47,749 nt of DNA from Bifidobacteriaceae bacterium. GTDB taxonomy: Bacteria; Actinomycetota; Actinomycetes; Actinomycetales; WQXJ01. The translations under genes were made by a program, and so were the position numbers. Positions 18,252 to 27,373 of the stretch are shown piece by piece (the first letter of the stretch is position 1; each line of letters opens with the position of its first letter). The notes under the pieces are model-generated. The model made no database searches. It was given only the letters and a program-made list of their open reading frames with translations, and was not told the origin of the DNA. The DNA lies in NCBI GenBank assembly GCA_031268215.1, contig JAIRXP010000030.1:108463-156211 (forward strand), read 5' to 3'.

Positions 18252-19333
18252 TGGTCAACCACCCATTCGGCGTAGAACAGTCCCAAGCCCACGGCCACGA
18301 ACAGCGCAGCGATCAGCCAGAAGCGGATGACGATTGTCACTTCGCCCCAGCCGGACAGTTCGAAATGATGATGCAGCGGTGCCATCTTGAAGACCCGCTT
18401 GCCACCAGAGACCTTGAACCAGCCGATCTGGATGATGTCACTAGCCGCCACCAGGACGAACAGGCCACCAATGATGGCACCCAGAACCTCGGTACGCGTC
18501 ACGATTGACAGTCCAGCGAAGGCGCCGCCCAGAGCCAATGCACCTGTGTCGCCCATGAAGATGGACGCCGGATGGACGTTCCACCACAAGAAGCCCACGC
18601 AGGCGCCCATAATGGCCGCCGCCACCATGGCGGCGTCCAGCGGGTCATTCATAACGTAGCAATGGGCGGTGGGGCCGTCCGCCCCGCAAATGTTGGAGAT
18701 CCCCCACAACGCCACAATGATGTAGGCCCCGAAAGCCATCACCGAGGCGCCCGTGGCCAGCCCATCCAGCCCATCCGTCAGGTTCACGGCGTTAGTCCAG
18801 GCCGTAATGAGGAAGTTGGCCCACAAGACAAATAAGACGATCCCGACCGCCCGGCCCGCGAACGCCAGATCGAATCCCGTATCCCGCAGGAAGGAAATCT
18901 TGAATGACGCGGGCGTCCAGCCCGCGTCGTTGGGGAAGTGGATAGCGAGCAGGGCGAAGCTGACCCCAACGGCCCCCTGGCCAACGAACTTCCAGACCGG
19001 ACGGAGCCCAAGCGAGCGGTGCCGGGAGATCTTGATGAAGTCGTCAATGAAGCCAATCAGGCCCATCCCCACGAACAGAAAGACCACCAACAGCCCGGTC
19101 AAGTGCGGCAGCCGGGCCACCATCAGATTCGCCAGCAGGTAAGCGATCACAGCCGCCAGGATGATGACCACCCCGCCCATGGTGGGCGTACCACGCTTGG
19201 TGTAGTGAGCAGTTGGACCGTCCTGGCGAATGAACTGCCCGAATGACTTCTTGACCAGGAAGCGGGAGAACAGCGGGGTGCCAAACAGGGCCACCACCAG
19301 GGCGATGGCGAACGAATAGAGGATGTTGAGCAT
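18248..19333 (-). CDS. mraY: Phospho-N-acetylmuramoyl-pentapeptide transferase
   Basis: Integral membrane enzyme that transfers phospho-MurNAc-pentapeptide to undecaprenyl phosphate, giving lipid I. About 361 residues with roughly ten membrane helices. FIDDFIKISRHRSLGL carries the Asp-Asp pair, NLTDGLDGLATG and FMGDTGALALGGAFAG are family signatures, and APLHHHFELSGWGE is the C-terminal histidine motif. The start is the ATG at 19333, whose A is the last base of the murF TAA stop (TAATG). The frame open upstream to 19372 lies inside murF and is not needed. Confidence 0.97.
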   Translation of the reverse strand: MLNILYSFAIALVVALFGTPLFSRFLVKKSFGQFIRQDGPTAHYTKRGTPTMGGVVIILAAVIAYLLANLMVARLPHLTGLLVVFLFVGMGLIGFIDDFIKISRHRSLGLRPVWKFVGQGAVGVSFALLAIHFPNDAGWTPASFKISFLRDTGFDLAFAGRAVGIVLFVLWANFLITAWTNAVNLTDGLDGLATGASVMAFGAYIIVALWGISNICGADGPTAHCYVMNDPLDAAMVAAAIMGACVGFLWWNVHPASIFMGDTGALALGGAFAGLSIVTRTEVLGAIIGGLFVLVAASDIIQIGWFKVSGGKRVFKMAPLHHHFELSGWGEVTIVIRFWLIAALFVAVGLGLFYAEWVVDQ

Positions 19334-20736
19334 TAACTGTCTTCCCCGACCAATGCATCCGCCACCTTCCACAGGCCGGTCCCGTGCGAACCCTTAATCA
19401 AAATGAACTCCTGGTCAGCGATCGACTTCAGGTGGCCGACGAGCCCCTCCGTATCTGGCCAAAACTCTATGGCCTGGCTCGGCATTCCGTGAGCTGCCGC
19501 GCCCAAATGAATCCCATCCGCGCCCTCCCCCACCACGATCAGCCGGTCAATCTCATGGCGAGCCACGATCCGGCCGGCCCGCAAATGCTCCACTGAGGAC
19601 TCCTTGCCCAGCTCCCGCATCTCGCCCAGCACCGCGATCACCCCACGTCCGGCTCGCTTGCCCAGCTTGGCGACCGCATCAACCGCGGCGGCCATGGACT
19701 CAGGGTTCGCGTTGTAGGAATCATCCACCAAGGTGGCTCCGCCCGGCAGATCTTGAATCGCCATCCGGTGCGGGCTAGAGGCGGTAGCCCCGCTCAACGC
19801 GTTAGCGGCCCGGGGCAAGGGGATCCCGGCCGCCACCGCCGCGGCGATGGCGGCCACCACATTGATCGCCAGGTGGCGTCCCACTAACGCGGTTTCGACC
19901 CGGGCAGTTTCTCCGCTGTTCTGGTCACAGACAGTCAAATGGAGCTGGCCGGCCGGGCCAAGGGTGCGTCTTGAGCCGTGAATCTGGGCCATGCCGTCGA
20001 ACCCGAAAGTAATCAGCCCCTCCGGCGCGCCAAAGGCCATGGCTCTGACCAGCTGATCGTCCATGTTCAGGACGGCGGTGCCATCCGGCATCAAGCCGGC
20101 CACGATCTCAGCTTTGGCCCGGGCGATGGCTTCACGCGAACCAAATTCACCGACGTGAGCCTTGCCCACTCCCAGCACTACGCCAACGTCTGGCGGAGCG
20201 ATCCGGACCAAGGAAGCGATCTCGCCTTCATGATTGGCACCCATCTCAACGATCACGAAGGCGGTATCCCGCCCCGCTTTGATCACCGTCAAAGGCACCC
20301 CTAGGTGGTTGTTGAATGAGCCCTCCGCCGCCACCGTCGGCCCAGTGGCGGCGGTGATTCGGGCCAGCAGATCCTTAGTGGTGGTCTTGCCCACCGACCC
20401 GGTCACACCAATCACCTTCATGTTGGCGGACGCCACCCGCGCCCGCCGCAACGCCACTTCAGCCAGATGCCCCAGGGCCGCCACTGGATCATTGACCAAG
20501 GCCGTTGGACCAGGCACCGGTTCGCCAACTATCGCCAGCGGCGAACCGTTGGCGACGGCATCGGCCACAAAATCCAGCCCGTTGGCCTGGGTTCCTGGCA
20601 GCGCCACAAAGACCGAGCCGGGGCGGGCCAGACGCGAATCAATCACAACATCTGTCAATTCGGCATTTCGGTCAACTCCTGGGCTGAGATAAGCCCCAAT
20701 AGCTGTGGCCAAACCGGCCGGGTTCCAGGGGATCAC
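19333..20736 (-). CDS. murF: UDP-MurNAc-tripeptide--D-Ala-D-Ala ligase
   Basis: Adds the D-Ala-D-Ala made by Ddl to the UDP-MurNAc-tripeptide. 467 residues. N-terminal ELTDVVIDSRLARPGSVFVA is the UDP-binding domain, GVTGSVGKTTTKDLL at about 110-124 is the ATP loop, EMGANHEGEI and LGVGKAHVGEFGS are in the central domain, and VDDSYNANPESM in the C-terminal domain. GTG start overlapping murE by four bases (GTGA). Confidence 0.96.
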   Translation of the reverse strand: MIPWNPAGLATAIGAYLSPGVDRNAELTDVVIDSRLARPGSVFVALPGTQANGLDFVADAVANGSPLAIVGEPVPGPTALVNDPVAALGHLAEVALRRARVASANMKVIGVTGSVGKTTTKDLLARITAATGPTVAAEGSFNNHLGVPLTVIKAGRDTAFVIVEMGANHEGEIASLVRIAPPDVGVVLGVGKAHVGEFGSREAIARAKAEIVAGLMPDGTAVLNMDDQLVRAMAFGAPEGLITFGFDGMAQIHGSRRTLGPAGQLHLTVCDQNSGETARVETALVGRHLAINVVAAIAAAVAAGIPLPRAANALSGATASSPHRMAIQDLPGGATLVDDSYNANPESMAAAVDAVAKLGKRAGRGVIAVLGEMRELGKESSVEHLRAGRIVARHEIDRLIVVGEGADGIHLGAAAHGMPSQAIEFWPDTEGLVGHLKSIADQEFILIKGSHGTGLWKVADALVGEDS

Positions 20737-22250
20737 TCGTTACCCTCCATCTTCGTCGCCATTGGATCAGCGCGGGTGTTCGCCAGCGCCTGGAGCGCAG
20801 CCGCAGTGTCGAGGTGCGGCCGCAGCTCACCGCCGTAGTCGATTACCCGTTCATGTCCCTTACCCAGGATCACCACCGTATCCGTTCCCTGGGCGTGCCT
20901 GATCGCTTGGCGGATCGCTTCCGCCCGGTCAGGCACTTCTCGCGCCCCCGGCCCGGCCCCGGCCAACAGGGCGGCCCGGATCAGCGCCGGATCCTCGCTG
21001 CGCGGATTGTCGTCGGTGATGAACACCAGACTGGCGCCGGCGGCAGCGGCCTGTCCCATCAGCTCCCGCTTGCCATGATCGCGGTCGCCCCCGGCACCAA
21101 GCACGGCGATCAGCCGCCCCTCGGTGTGCGAGCGCAAAGCCCCAAGGGCCTTGGCGATGGCGTCCGGCGCATGCGCATAGTCAACCACCACTAATGGCGA
21201 TCCAGGCGCTCCGGCGACCACTTCCATGCGACCGGGAACCGACCGTACGGAGGCCACCCCGCGGGCTGCCGCTTGACCGTCCACGCCGGCCGCAACGGCG
21301 ATGACCACGGCCAACGCCGCGTTGGCGACGTTATAGCCCCCCGGCATCGCGACCTCCCCGTTGATCATGGTCCCATCTGGCCCGCTCAGGCTAAAGGGCG
21401 TGGATCCGCCGGCCGGTACGCCGGGCCGGACCAGCCAGTCCGCCGGCGCTGCCGCCGCGATGGACGAAACGGGAATCTGGGCCTCAGCTACCAGCCGCCG
21501 CCCCCAGGCGTCTTCCGCGTTGACGATCCCCCACCGGGCATGCTCGGGGCTGAACAGGGCCGCCTTGGCGGCGAAGTACTCCTCCATTGAGCCATGGAAA
21601 TCCAGATGATCACGGGTCAAGTTGGTGAAGGCGACCACATCGAACCGGAAACCATCCACCCGGTGCAGGGCCAGCGCGTGCGAGGAGACCTCCATCACGC
21701 AGGCCTCGACTCCTCTTTCGACCATGGCCGCGAAAGCGGCTTGCAGCTCCGGCGCCTCCAAAGTGGTCCGGGCGGACGGCATCTGCTGACCGTCAATCCG
21801 GGCAGCGATAGTCCCCATCAAGGCGACTCGGGCGAAGCGTTCACGCAGGGCTCCTTCGACCAGATGGGCGGCGCTGGTCTTGCCGTTGGTGCCAGTGATC
21901 CCGATCAGCACCAACCGCTTGGCTGGATGGCCATAGAACCAGGCCGCCAGGCCGCCCAGTTTGGAACGCACATCCTCAGTCACGATGCGGGGCACGCCTG
22001 GCTCCAGCAGAGCCTCGCCAGCAGCGTCTGTCAGAACGGCCTTGGCCCCCGCCGCCAAGGCGGCGGCGGCGTAACGCGCACCGTGAGTCTTGGCGCCTGG
22101 CAGCGCCACGAACAGATCGCCCGGCTGGACCTCGGCGCTGGCCAGGGTCAATCCTCGCAAGACGGGCGATTCACCAACTAACTGCGCGGCCGGAAGCTGG
22201 CGGGCGGCATCGGCCAAACTGACTTCCGGACTGGCAACGGGACGCAACAC
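20733..22250 (-). CDS. murE: UDP-MurNAc-L-Ala-D-Glu--diaminopimelate ligase
   Basis: Adds the third residue of the stem peptide. 505 residues. The ATP loop is GITGTNGKTSAAHL at about 117-130, EVSSHALALHRVDG and NLTRDHLDFHGSMEEY are family markers. The specificity motif reads DDNPRSEDP (Asp-Asn-Pro-Arg at 414-417), where the Arg contacts the second carboxylate of meso-diaminopimelate. Lys-adding enzymes usually have another residue there. With DapF encoded in this window, a meso-DAP cell wall is the simplest reading. It starts with GTG four bases after the ftsI stop. Confidence 0.95.
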   Translation of the reverse strand: MLRPVASPEVSLADAARQLPAAQLVGESPVLRGLTLASAEVQPGDLFVALPGAKTHGARYAAAALAAGAKAVLTDAAGEALLEPGVPRIVTEDVRSKLGGLAAWFYGHPAKRLVLIGITGTNGKTSAAHLVEGALRERFARVALMGTIAARIDGQQMPSARTTLEAPELQAAFAAMVERGVEACVMEVSSHALALHRVDGFRFDVVAFTNLTRDHLDFHGSMEEYFAAKAALFSPEHARWGIVNAEDAWGRRLVAEAQIPVSSIAAAAPADWLVRPGVPAGGSTPFSLSGPDGTMINGEVAMPGGYNVANAALAVVIAVAAGVDGQAAARGVASVRSVPGRMEVVAGAPGSPLVVVDYAHAPDAIAKALGALRSHTEGRLIAVLGAGGDRDHGKRELMGQAAAAGASLVFITDDNPRSEDPALIRAALLAGAGPGAREVPDRAEAIRQAIRHAQGTDTVVILGKGHERVIDYGGELRPHLDTAAALQALANTRADPMATKMEGNE

Positions 22251-22254
22251 GGGC

Positions 22255-24327
22255 TCACCACTCTAACGGCAAGACGGTGGGCCGGGTAGTCGACGGCGGC
22301 ACACCGTACCGATCCACCATAGAAGCGGCGATCTGTTCGAACACTGGTGCGGCCACGACCGCCCCGTAATATCCCTCCGCTTTGGGATCAATGATGAAAA
22401 CACCAATCGCGAAACGCGGCGCCTCAGCCGGTAAGAGACCAACGAACGAGCCGACCCAGATTTCCTTATTTCCTTCTTCGTACATCTGAGAGGTGCCTGT
22501 CTTGCCGGCCGTCCGGTAGCCCTCCACCTGGGCGCTCTTGCCGGTGCCTGAATCGACAGCGGCCTCCATCATTTGGACCAATTGGCTGGCGGTTTCTTCC
22601 GAAACGACTTGCTCACGCTCCGCCGGCTCCGCCGCCTCAAAGCCGTTGGAGCCGCAATTCCAGCCCTTGACCAGGTGCGGAGTTACATGGACACCGCCAT
22701 TGCCCAAGGTGGCGAAGACCTCAGTCGCTTGAACGGCATTGGCACTCACACCTTGACCGAACAGCACGTTGTTGGCGGTGCGCCCGTCCCAATATGGATC
22801 ACCGGCCCGCTTGGGAGGCTCCCCTGGTTTGTGGACCACGCCAACCGCCTCTTGTGCGGCAGGCAGTTCCACCCCGGTGGGCTCCCCAAAACCGAACTTC
22901 TTCAGATAGTCGTATCGGACCTGATCCGGCACGCCCTGGGCGGCCAGCAGAGTGCCAACGTTGGAAGACTTAGCCAGGACGCCAGTCAGAGTCAGCGATT
23001 CCGTACCGTGTCCCGACGAGTCGTGATACACCTGTCCCCCAAGGGTGACCTGGTAAGGCACCCGGTATGGGCTGTCCGGAGTGGCATAGCCGCCTTCCAA
23101 GAGCATAGCCATGGTCACTACTTTGCCCGTTGAACCGGGCTCGAAGGTGTTCTCCACGGCCCGGGAGTTGGTGTAGCCGCTGGTCTGGCCACTTGGCTTG
23201 GCTGGGTCCGGGGTGGCCGAGTCCGCCAGGATCAGCAGTTCGCCGCTTTGGACGTCAACCGCCACCACCATGCCGGCCCTAGCCTTGGTCTTGTCGACCT
23301 GGGCCTGGATGAGCTGCTGCGCTTCGAATTGAAGCGACGAGTCGATCGTCAAAGTGGCGTCGCAGCCCCTGACCGCGGGGTTAGAGATCTCCTTGCCGCC
23401 GGGGATGGGCTGCTTCTTGCGGCCCACTTCGGTCTCAATGCTGCCGGCCTTGCCTTCCAGGCGGCTGGACAGAACTTGTTCCAAACCGGTGTATTGCTTG
23501 ACGCGCTTGGCGTCCTCAGTTTCGTATTGGTAGCCAATCAGGTTCCCGGCCAGCGTTCCTGCCGGGTATGACCGGATGTAGTGCTTGGACCCAAAGACGC
23601 CCGGGTCCTTCCCCACCTTGAGGTAGGCCTCGCGGCGTTCCCGAACCTGGTCCCACTGTTCTTGGGTGGCGTGTTCAGCTAGCCGGACCCAGGTCTTCAG
23701 CTTCCCGTCTTGATCAGTTTCCCGCAGCATTTGTTCGAGTTTGGTCTGATTGATCCCGAGCGGGCCGGCCAACTCCGACGCCAGGACCTCGGCCCCGGGG
23801 CCAATTAGCTGGCCGCTGTCTAGATCAGTGTCGTTGATGATGTCTGGGTTGGCCTCGATTTCATACCGCGCCACGTCACTAGCCAGGACGGTGCCGTCGG
23901 AGGAAATGATCTGACCGCGTTCGGCCGGCTGGGCAGTGGTCACCATGCGGTTGGCCTGGCCCTCCGCTGCCGCCTCCGGCCCGTTGATGACTTGGAGTTG
24001 GACCAGCCGCCCGGCGAACACAGCCAGCACTATGACGACTATTGACCGCATCAGGGCCTGGCGCCTGGCCGGCTGGCCAAGCCTGGTCATGGCGCTCCCC
24101 ACGCCGCCGCCCCCGGAGCTTGGCCGGACCGGCGGCGGCCTGAGGCGTTTCGGTGTGAGCCGCTCTTGTTTGGCAGGTTCTGGCCCGGTTCGTTCTAGCT
24201 TGGGCCGTCCGGGTGCGGGCCGTTGAGGCCTTCCCCGCTGTTGCCCGATGCCGCCTGGCCGCTTCCCCTTCCCTGTCGCGTTGGCGCCGCCGCGGCCCGG
24301 GCGCGGATGCTCAGATGGTGGTTTCAT
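22255..24327 (-). CDS. ftsI: Penicillin-binding protein, FtsI/PBP3-type transpeptidase
   Basis: Class B penicillin-binding protein that crosslinks septal peptidoglycan with FtsW. 690 residues. A cytoplasmic N-terminal stretch of about 90 residues is rich in Pro, Gly, Lys and Arg, then a membrane anchor at about 93-110 and the pedestal domain (AERGQIISSDGTVLASDV). The transpeptidase has Ser399-T-G-Lys402 in FEPGSTGKVV, the S-S-N at 454-456 and KTG at 609-611 in AGKTGTSQ. The ATG overlaps ftsL by four bases. Length and position in dcw separate it from other class B proteins. Confidence 0.96.
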   Translation of the reverse strand: MKPPSEHPRPGRGGANATGKGKRPGGIGQQRGRPQRPAPGRPKLERTGPEPAKQERLTPKRLRPPPVRPSSGGGGVGSAMTRLGQPARRQALMRSIVVIVLAVFAGRLVQLQVINGPEAAAEGQANRMVTTAQPAERGQIISSDGTVLASDVARYEIEANPDIINDTDLDSGQLIGPGAEVLASELAGPLGINQTKLEQMLRETDQDGKLKTWVRLAEHATQEQWDQVRERREAYLKVGKDPGVFGSKHYIRSYPAGTLAGNLIGYQYETEDAKRVKQYTGLEQVLSSRLEGKAGSIETEVGRKKQPIPGGKEISNPAVRGCDATLTIDSSLQFEAQQLIQAQVDKTKARAGMVVAVDVQSGELLILADSATPDPAKPSGQTSGYTNSRAVENTFEPGSTGKVVTMAMLLEGGYATPDSPYRVPYQVTLGGQVYHDSSGHGTESLTLTGVLAKSSNVGTLLAAQGVPDQVRYDYLKKFGFGEPTGVELPAAQEAVGVVHKPGEPPKRAGDPYWDGRTANNVLFGQGVSANAVQATEVFATLGNGGVHVTPHLVKGWNCGSNGFEAAEPAEREQVVSEETASQLVQMMEAAVDSGTGKSAQVEGYRTAGKTGTSQMYEEGNKEIWVGSFVGLLPAEAPRFAIGVFIIDPKAEGYYGAVVAAPVFEQIAASMVDRYGVPPSTTRPTVLPLEW

Positions 24328-24809
24328 CGCTCGCCCTCAGTCCCCAGACCACTGGTCCCGGTGGATGTCTGGCCGCCCGGCCCTTCGCCAGTTTCCTCGT
24401 CGGTGCTGGTTCCAGCGGCCACCGGCGAACCGGCGATTATCCCTTCGCGCAGGAGAATATAGCCGCTGGCGGCCGATTCGACCATGCCCAATCCGGCGGC
24501 CCTGGCCGCCAGGGCGCCCGGTTCACCCCGCGCCACTAGCTGTTCATTGATGACCTCACGGTTGACCTCAAGGGCGGCCAGTTCCCCTTCTAGCGCCTGG
24601 ATCTCAAATGATCCTTCGGCTAGGGAAGTGTTCAGCCAAAGGACCGCCACGCCAACTCCGGCCAGCAGAGCCACACACAGTCCAACGTACGCCTGGAAGG
24701 CACGGCGACGCTTCGGCGCGGCCACTAACCGTAGCTGCGGCGTTTGGGCGGCGCGAGCCGCCCGTCCTTGGTTCCGGCGGGTGGTCTTAGCGGCCGGAGC
24801 GGCACTCAT
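24324..24809 (-). CDS. ftsL: Cell division protein FtsL-like
   Basis: Short bitopic division protein, 161 residues, identified mainly by position between rsmH and ftsI and by architecture. It has a basic Ala/Arg-rich N-terminus, a membrane helix of about 20 residues (YVGLCVALLAGVGVAVLWL), then a heptad-like segment (IQALEGELAALEVNREVINE) that should form the coiled coil with FtsB/DivIC, and a Gly/Thr-rich tail of about 40 residues. Sequence conservation in this family is low, so function is inferred. ATG overlaps rsmH by four bases. Confidence 0.85.
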   Translation of the reverse strand: MSAAPAAKTTRRNQGRAARAAQTPQLRLVAAPKRRRAFQAYVGLCVALLAGVGVAVLWLNTSLAEGSFEIQALEGELAALEVNREVINEQLVARGEPGALAARAAGLGMVESAASGYILLREGIIAGSPVAAGTSTDEETGEGPGGQTSTGTSGLGTEGER

Positions 24810-25756
24810 AATGTCTCCCTGATTCTCTTCGCGGCGCGCAGCTTGAGCGGCGCGGACCGTGGATTGGCGGCGATTTCAACTGCTGACGCCCGTTCGGCGC
24901 CGCGCGTCAGCAAACTCAAGTAAGGTTTGGTGCTTTCTGGCTCGATGGGCAGCCCGGGCGGGGCCGCCGAACTGGCACCGGCCGTCAGGACGCGTTTGAC
25001 CAGCGCGTCCTCCAGCGATTGGTAACTCATCACAATGATCCGTCCCCCCACGGCCAGACGCCCTACTGCCTGCGGCAAGGCGGCCTCTAGCTGGGCCAAT
25101 TCACAGTTGACCTCGATCCGCAGCGCTTGGAAGGTCCGCTTGGCCGGATGGCCGCCCTGGCGGCGGGCGGGGGCCGGAATAGCCCGCCGGATCAATTCGA
25201 CCAACTGGCTTGACCGTTCCACCGGCGACTCGTCCCTAGCCTTGACCACGGCCCGAGCGATCCGCGAAGCGAAACGCTCCTCGCCATAGGTGGCCAGCAC
25301 CTTGGTTAGATCGGCCACCGTGTAAGTGGCCAGCACATCCGCGGCCGTTGGGCCGGTGGTCGGGTCCATGCGCATGTCCAGAAAGGTGTCACGGGAGTAG
25401 GCGAACCCTCGCTCATCTGAGTCAAGCTGAACAGAAGACACGCCCAAATCGAATAGGACGGCATCGGCGGTGTGGATTCCCAAGGCGTCCAGGACCCCGT
25501 CCAGGCCGGCGAATGGTGCCTGGACGATCCGCGCTCCCTGGCCCAGCCGTTCGCCGGCCCGCCGGACGGCCAAAGGATCGCGGTCAAGACCAATAATCAC
25601 GCTGTCAGGACTGCGTTCGGCCACCAAGGCGGCGTGGCCGCCCAGCCCAACGGTGGCGTCAACGTAAACCGAACCGGGGCGCGCCAACGCGGGGCCCGCC
25701 AATTCCCAGAAACGCTCCAAAGCCACTGGCGTGTGACCGTTGCGTACCGGCGGCAT
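24806..25756 (-). CDS. rsmH: 16S rRNA (cytosine-1402-N4)-methyltransferase
   Basis: Also called MraW. Methylates N4 of C1402 in 16S rRNA. About 316 residues from the ATG at 25756, which has GGAAGGGA upstream. Further GTG codons up to 25816 are in frame but not needed. NGHTPVALERFWEL is the conserved start, VDATVGLGGHAALV is motif I, FDLGVSSVQLDSDERGFAY is the catalytic-region signature, and RTFQALRIEVNCELAQLEAA is highly conserved. It follows mraZ by 185 bases and overlaps ftsL. Confidence 0.96.
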   Translation of the reverse strand: MPPVRNGHTPVALERFWELAGPALARPGSVYVDATVGLGGHAALVAERSPDSVIIGLDRDPLAVRRAGERLGQGARIVQAPFAGLDGVLDALGIHTADAVLFDLGVSSVQLDSDERGFAYSRDTFLDMRMDPTTGPTAADVLATYTVADLTKVLATYGEERFASRIARAVVKARDESPVERSSQLVELIRRAIPAPARRQGGHPAKRTFQALRIEVNCELAQLEAALPQAVGRLAVGGRIIVMSYQSLEDALVKRVLTAGASSAAPPGLPIEPESTKPYLSLLTRGAERASAVEIAANPRSAPLKLRAAKRIRETL

Positions 25757-25941
25757 CGACGTTCCCTTCCTAACTGTGTCCGTTTCCAAAGGATTTGGCC
25801 GGGGGCCCTTCTCCACCCGACCAGGTCCCCAACCCGCCTGGCGAGTCTGGCGCCGGGGAAGCGGCGTCAGAATCTAGTAGCGGGGCGGAGACCAAGCCGT
25901 GCGGCCTGACCAGCCCATCCGTTCATCCTTTGAGCTTTACC

Positions 25942-26364
25942 TCACCCCTCCTCGAATAGCTGCGCGTACATTGGCCCGTACACCGCCTCGTAGGCCTCCC
26001 AGCTCGCGGCGTCCCAGATCTCAATCCAGTCCTCCAGGACAATCAAGGCCAAGTCACGGACCAGCCCGGCGTACTCGCGCAGCTTGAACGGCACCAAGAC
26101 CCTGCCTTGTTTGTCCATGTTCTGGAACACAACGCTTGAAAAGAACATCCGCTTGAAAGCAATGGGCGGCATTCCAGGAGGCGGATTGAGCCGGTTCTGC
26201 TCGCGCTGAGCGTCGAACTGCGGCTTCGAGTAGAGATACAGGCATTTGTCTTGTCCCTTGGCGAGGTAGACCCCACCGGCCAGCGAGGGGCGCGTCTTAG
26301 GCGGCATGATCACTCTGTTCTTGTCGTCCAGCTTGATCATTGACGTGCCCCCGGGCTCCAACAT
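25942..26364 (-). CDS. mraZ: Transcriptional regulator MraZ
   Basis: Ring-forming DNA-binding protein with two SpoVT/AbrB-type repeats that represses the dcw operon. About 140 residues. First repeat MIKLDDKNRVIMPPKTRPSL, second repeat NMDKQGRVLVPFKLREYAGL. Each has the D-x-K-x-R-x-x-x-P core. The ATG at 26364 is preceded by AAGGAGG, one of the best ribosome-binding sites in the window. It is the first dcw gene. Candidate MraZ boxes lie just upstream, so self-regulation is likely. The 185-base gap to rsmH may hold another promoter, but I see no clear one. Confidence 0.95.
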   Translation of the reverse strand: MLEPGGTSMIKLDDKNRVIMPPKTRPSLAGGVYLAKGQDKCLYLYSKPQFDAQREQNRLNPPPGMPPIAFKRMFFSSVVFQNMDKQGRVLVPFKLREYAGLVRDLALIVLEDWIEIWDAASWEAYEAVYGPMYAQLFEEG

Positions 26365-26404
26365 GCTTCCCTCCTTCCCGCCTGCCCGATCCAGCAAGAG
26401 TGCG

Positions 26405-26441
26405 CACCACTTTACTCCCTATCTCTCCGTTCTCTCTCCAC
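26405..26441 (-). promoter_or_regulatory. Candidate MraZ operator (four G-rich boxes)
   Basis: On the minus strand, GTGGAG, CGGAGA, AGGGAG and GTGGTG follow one another with their GG pairs spaced 11, 10 and 10 bases. MraZ is known to bind three or four TGGGN-type repeats with a ten-base period upstream of mraZ. The boxes end about 41 bases before the mraZ ATG. The match to the consensus is partial, the spacing is the stronger evidence. Confidence 0.45.
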
Positions 26442-26715
26442 TTGGGGGTAGTTTTGATCAAGATGCGGGCACGGCGCCAGACCGCATGATTGACGGATGG
26501 ACCTCTTTCGGGCGCGCCGCCGCCCGCCCAGAAGCGAGTTGAAGAATGGCGCCGCAGGTCAAGCGCTAAATGAGAGGCTTGGCGAGGCAGGCGAAACTAG
26601 GCCCGGAAACCGCCAGGGACAAGAAGTCGAAAGATGTGGAGACCTGGTGCAGAAGGAATCTGGACCGGCGATGGCCCTCGCTGTCAGGGCTCTGTGGTTC
26701 GACAGGCCGTCGGTT
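26442..26715. other. Gene-free stretch upstream of the dcw operon
   Basis: Together with the MraZ boxes and leader this makes a gap of about 350 bases between mraZ and the DUF3040 gene. The dcw promoter is expected here. TTGATC on the minus strand near 26457 is a possible -35, without a convincing partner. An 11-base direct repeat (ACAGGCCGTCG) lies at 26702 and 26717, at the end of the DUF3040 gene. I looked for RNase P RNA and small ORFs and found neither. Confidence 0.5.
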
Positions 26716-27078
26716 CTACAGGCCGTCGCGCTCTTCGAAGCGCTTCTGGAACCGCTCAGACAGGCCCGGCTTGCGCGGCACCGTCTTCTTGGGCGCGGCC
26801 GGGGCGGAGTCCCCAGGCAGCGCGTTGGGCTTGGTGAAAGCGAAATAGGCGCCCGCGAACATGAGCAAGAACCCGATCAGCGACAGCCACAGTTGCGACA
26901 CAGCCACGCCAGACACCAGCAAGGCTAGGCCAATCACAACGCCGGAAACGCCAAGCGCGACTCTTCCCCGACGGGGAGTGCTCACAGCGGCCATACGAGA
27001 ACCCAGCCTTGGATCCTCTGAGGTAAGTTGTGCTTCCAGTTGATCCAGAACGCGCTGTTCGTACTCTGACAGTGGCAT
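26716..27078 (-). CDS. DUF3040 family membrane protein
   Basis: Small membrane protein of about 120 residues. The N-terminal MPLSEYEQRVLDQLEAQLTS plus EDPRLGSRM is the hallmark of the actinobacterial DUF3040 family. Two adjacent hydrophobic helices follow (VALGVSGVVIGLALLVSGVA and LWLSLIGFLLMFAGAYFAF), then a basic tail. The ATG at 27078 has GGAGG upstream. The in-frame GTG at 27087 lies inside that ribosome-binding site and is rejected. The dinB-DUF3040-mraZ order is frequent in the phylum. The function is unknown; the neighbourhood suggests an envelope or division-related role. Confidence 0.9.
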   Translation of the reverse strand: MPLSEYEQRVLDQLEAQLTSEDPRLGSRMAAVSTPRRGRVALGVSGVVIGLALLVSGVAVSQLWLSLIGFLLMFAGAYFAFTKPNALPGDSAPAAPKKTVPRKPGLSERFQKRFEERDGL

Positions 27079-27373
27079 GACGGTCACCTCCCCAACTTCC
27101 TAGACTAGTTAAAGCATACTTACCCGCGCTGGGCATGTTAGCCCTGTTCGCTACAGAATTAACGTAACGACCGTAGCCGGTCCACCACTGAATCGCATCA
27201 GCCTGACGGTCCATCCATGGACCAGCTAGCCAACTTCGATCCAACAGCGGCCCGGTGCCGCCGCCCGCCGCGGCGCGCCGCCGGGGTCAATGGCCGCGAG
27301 CCAAGACCCAAGGCTACACGACCTTTCGAGCTGGTGGATCGAACCCGCCGCCCCCGGTGCCGGCTGTCCCCAC
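27079..27373. other. Intergenic region between dinB and DUF3040
   Basis: 295 bases without a supportable gene. It should hold the DUF3040 promoter: TATGCT on the minus strand near 27115-27120 is a possible -10. A GC-rich imperfect hairpin (CCCGG to CCGGG, about 27251-27285) lies about 90 bases past the dinB stop and may end its transcript, but no T-run follows. A tRNA-like stretch near 27330 was examined and rejected. Confidence 0.4.

Noticed and set aside
26442..26715. Possible RNase P RNA upstream of mraZ
   Set aside because: The conserved GAGGAAAGTCC and ACAGAAA elements are absent and the gap is too short for a class A RNA.
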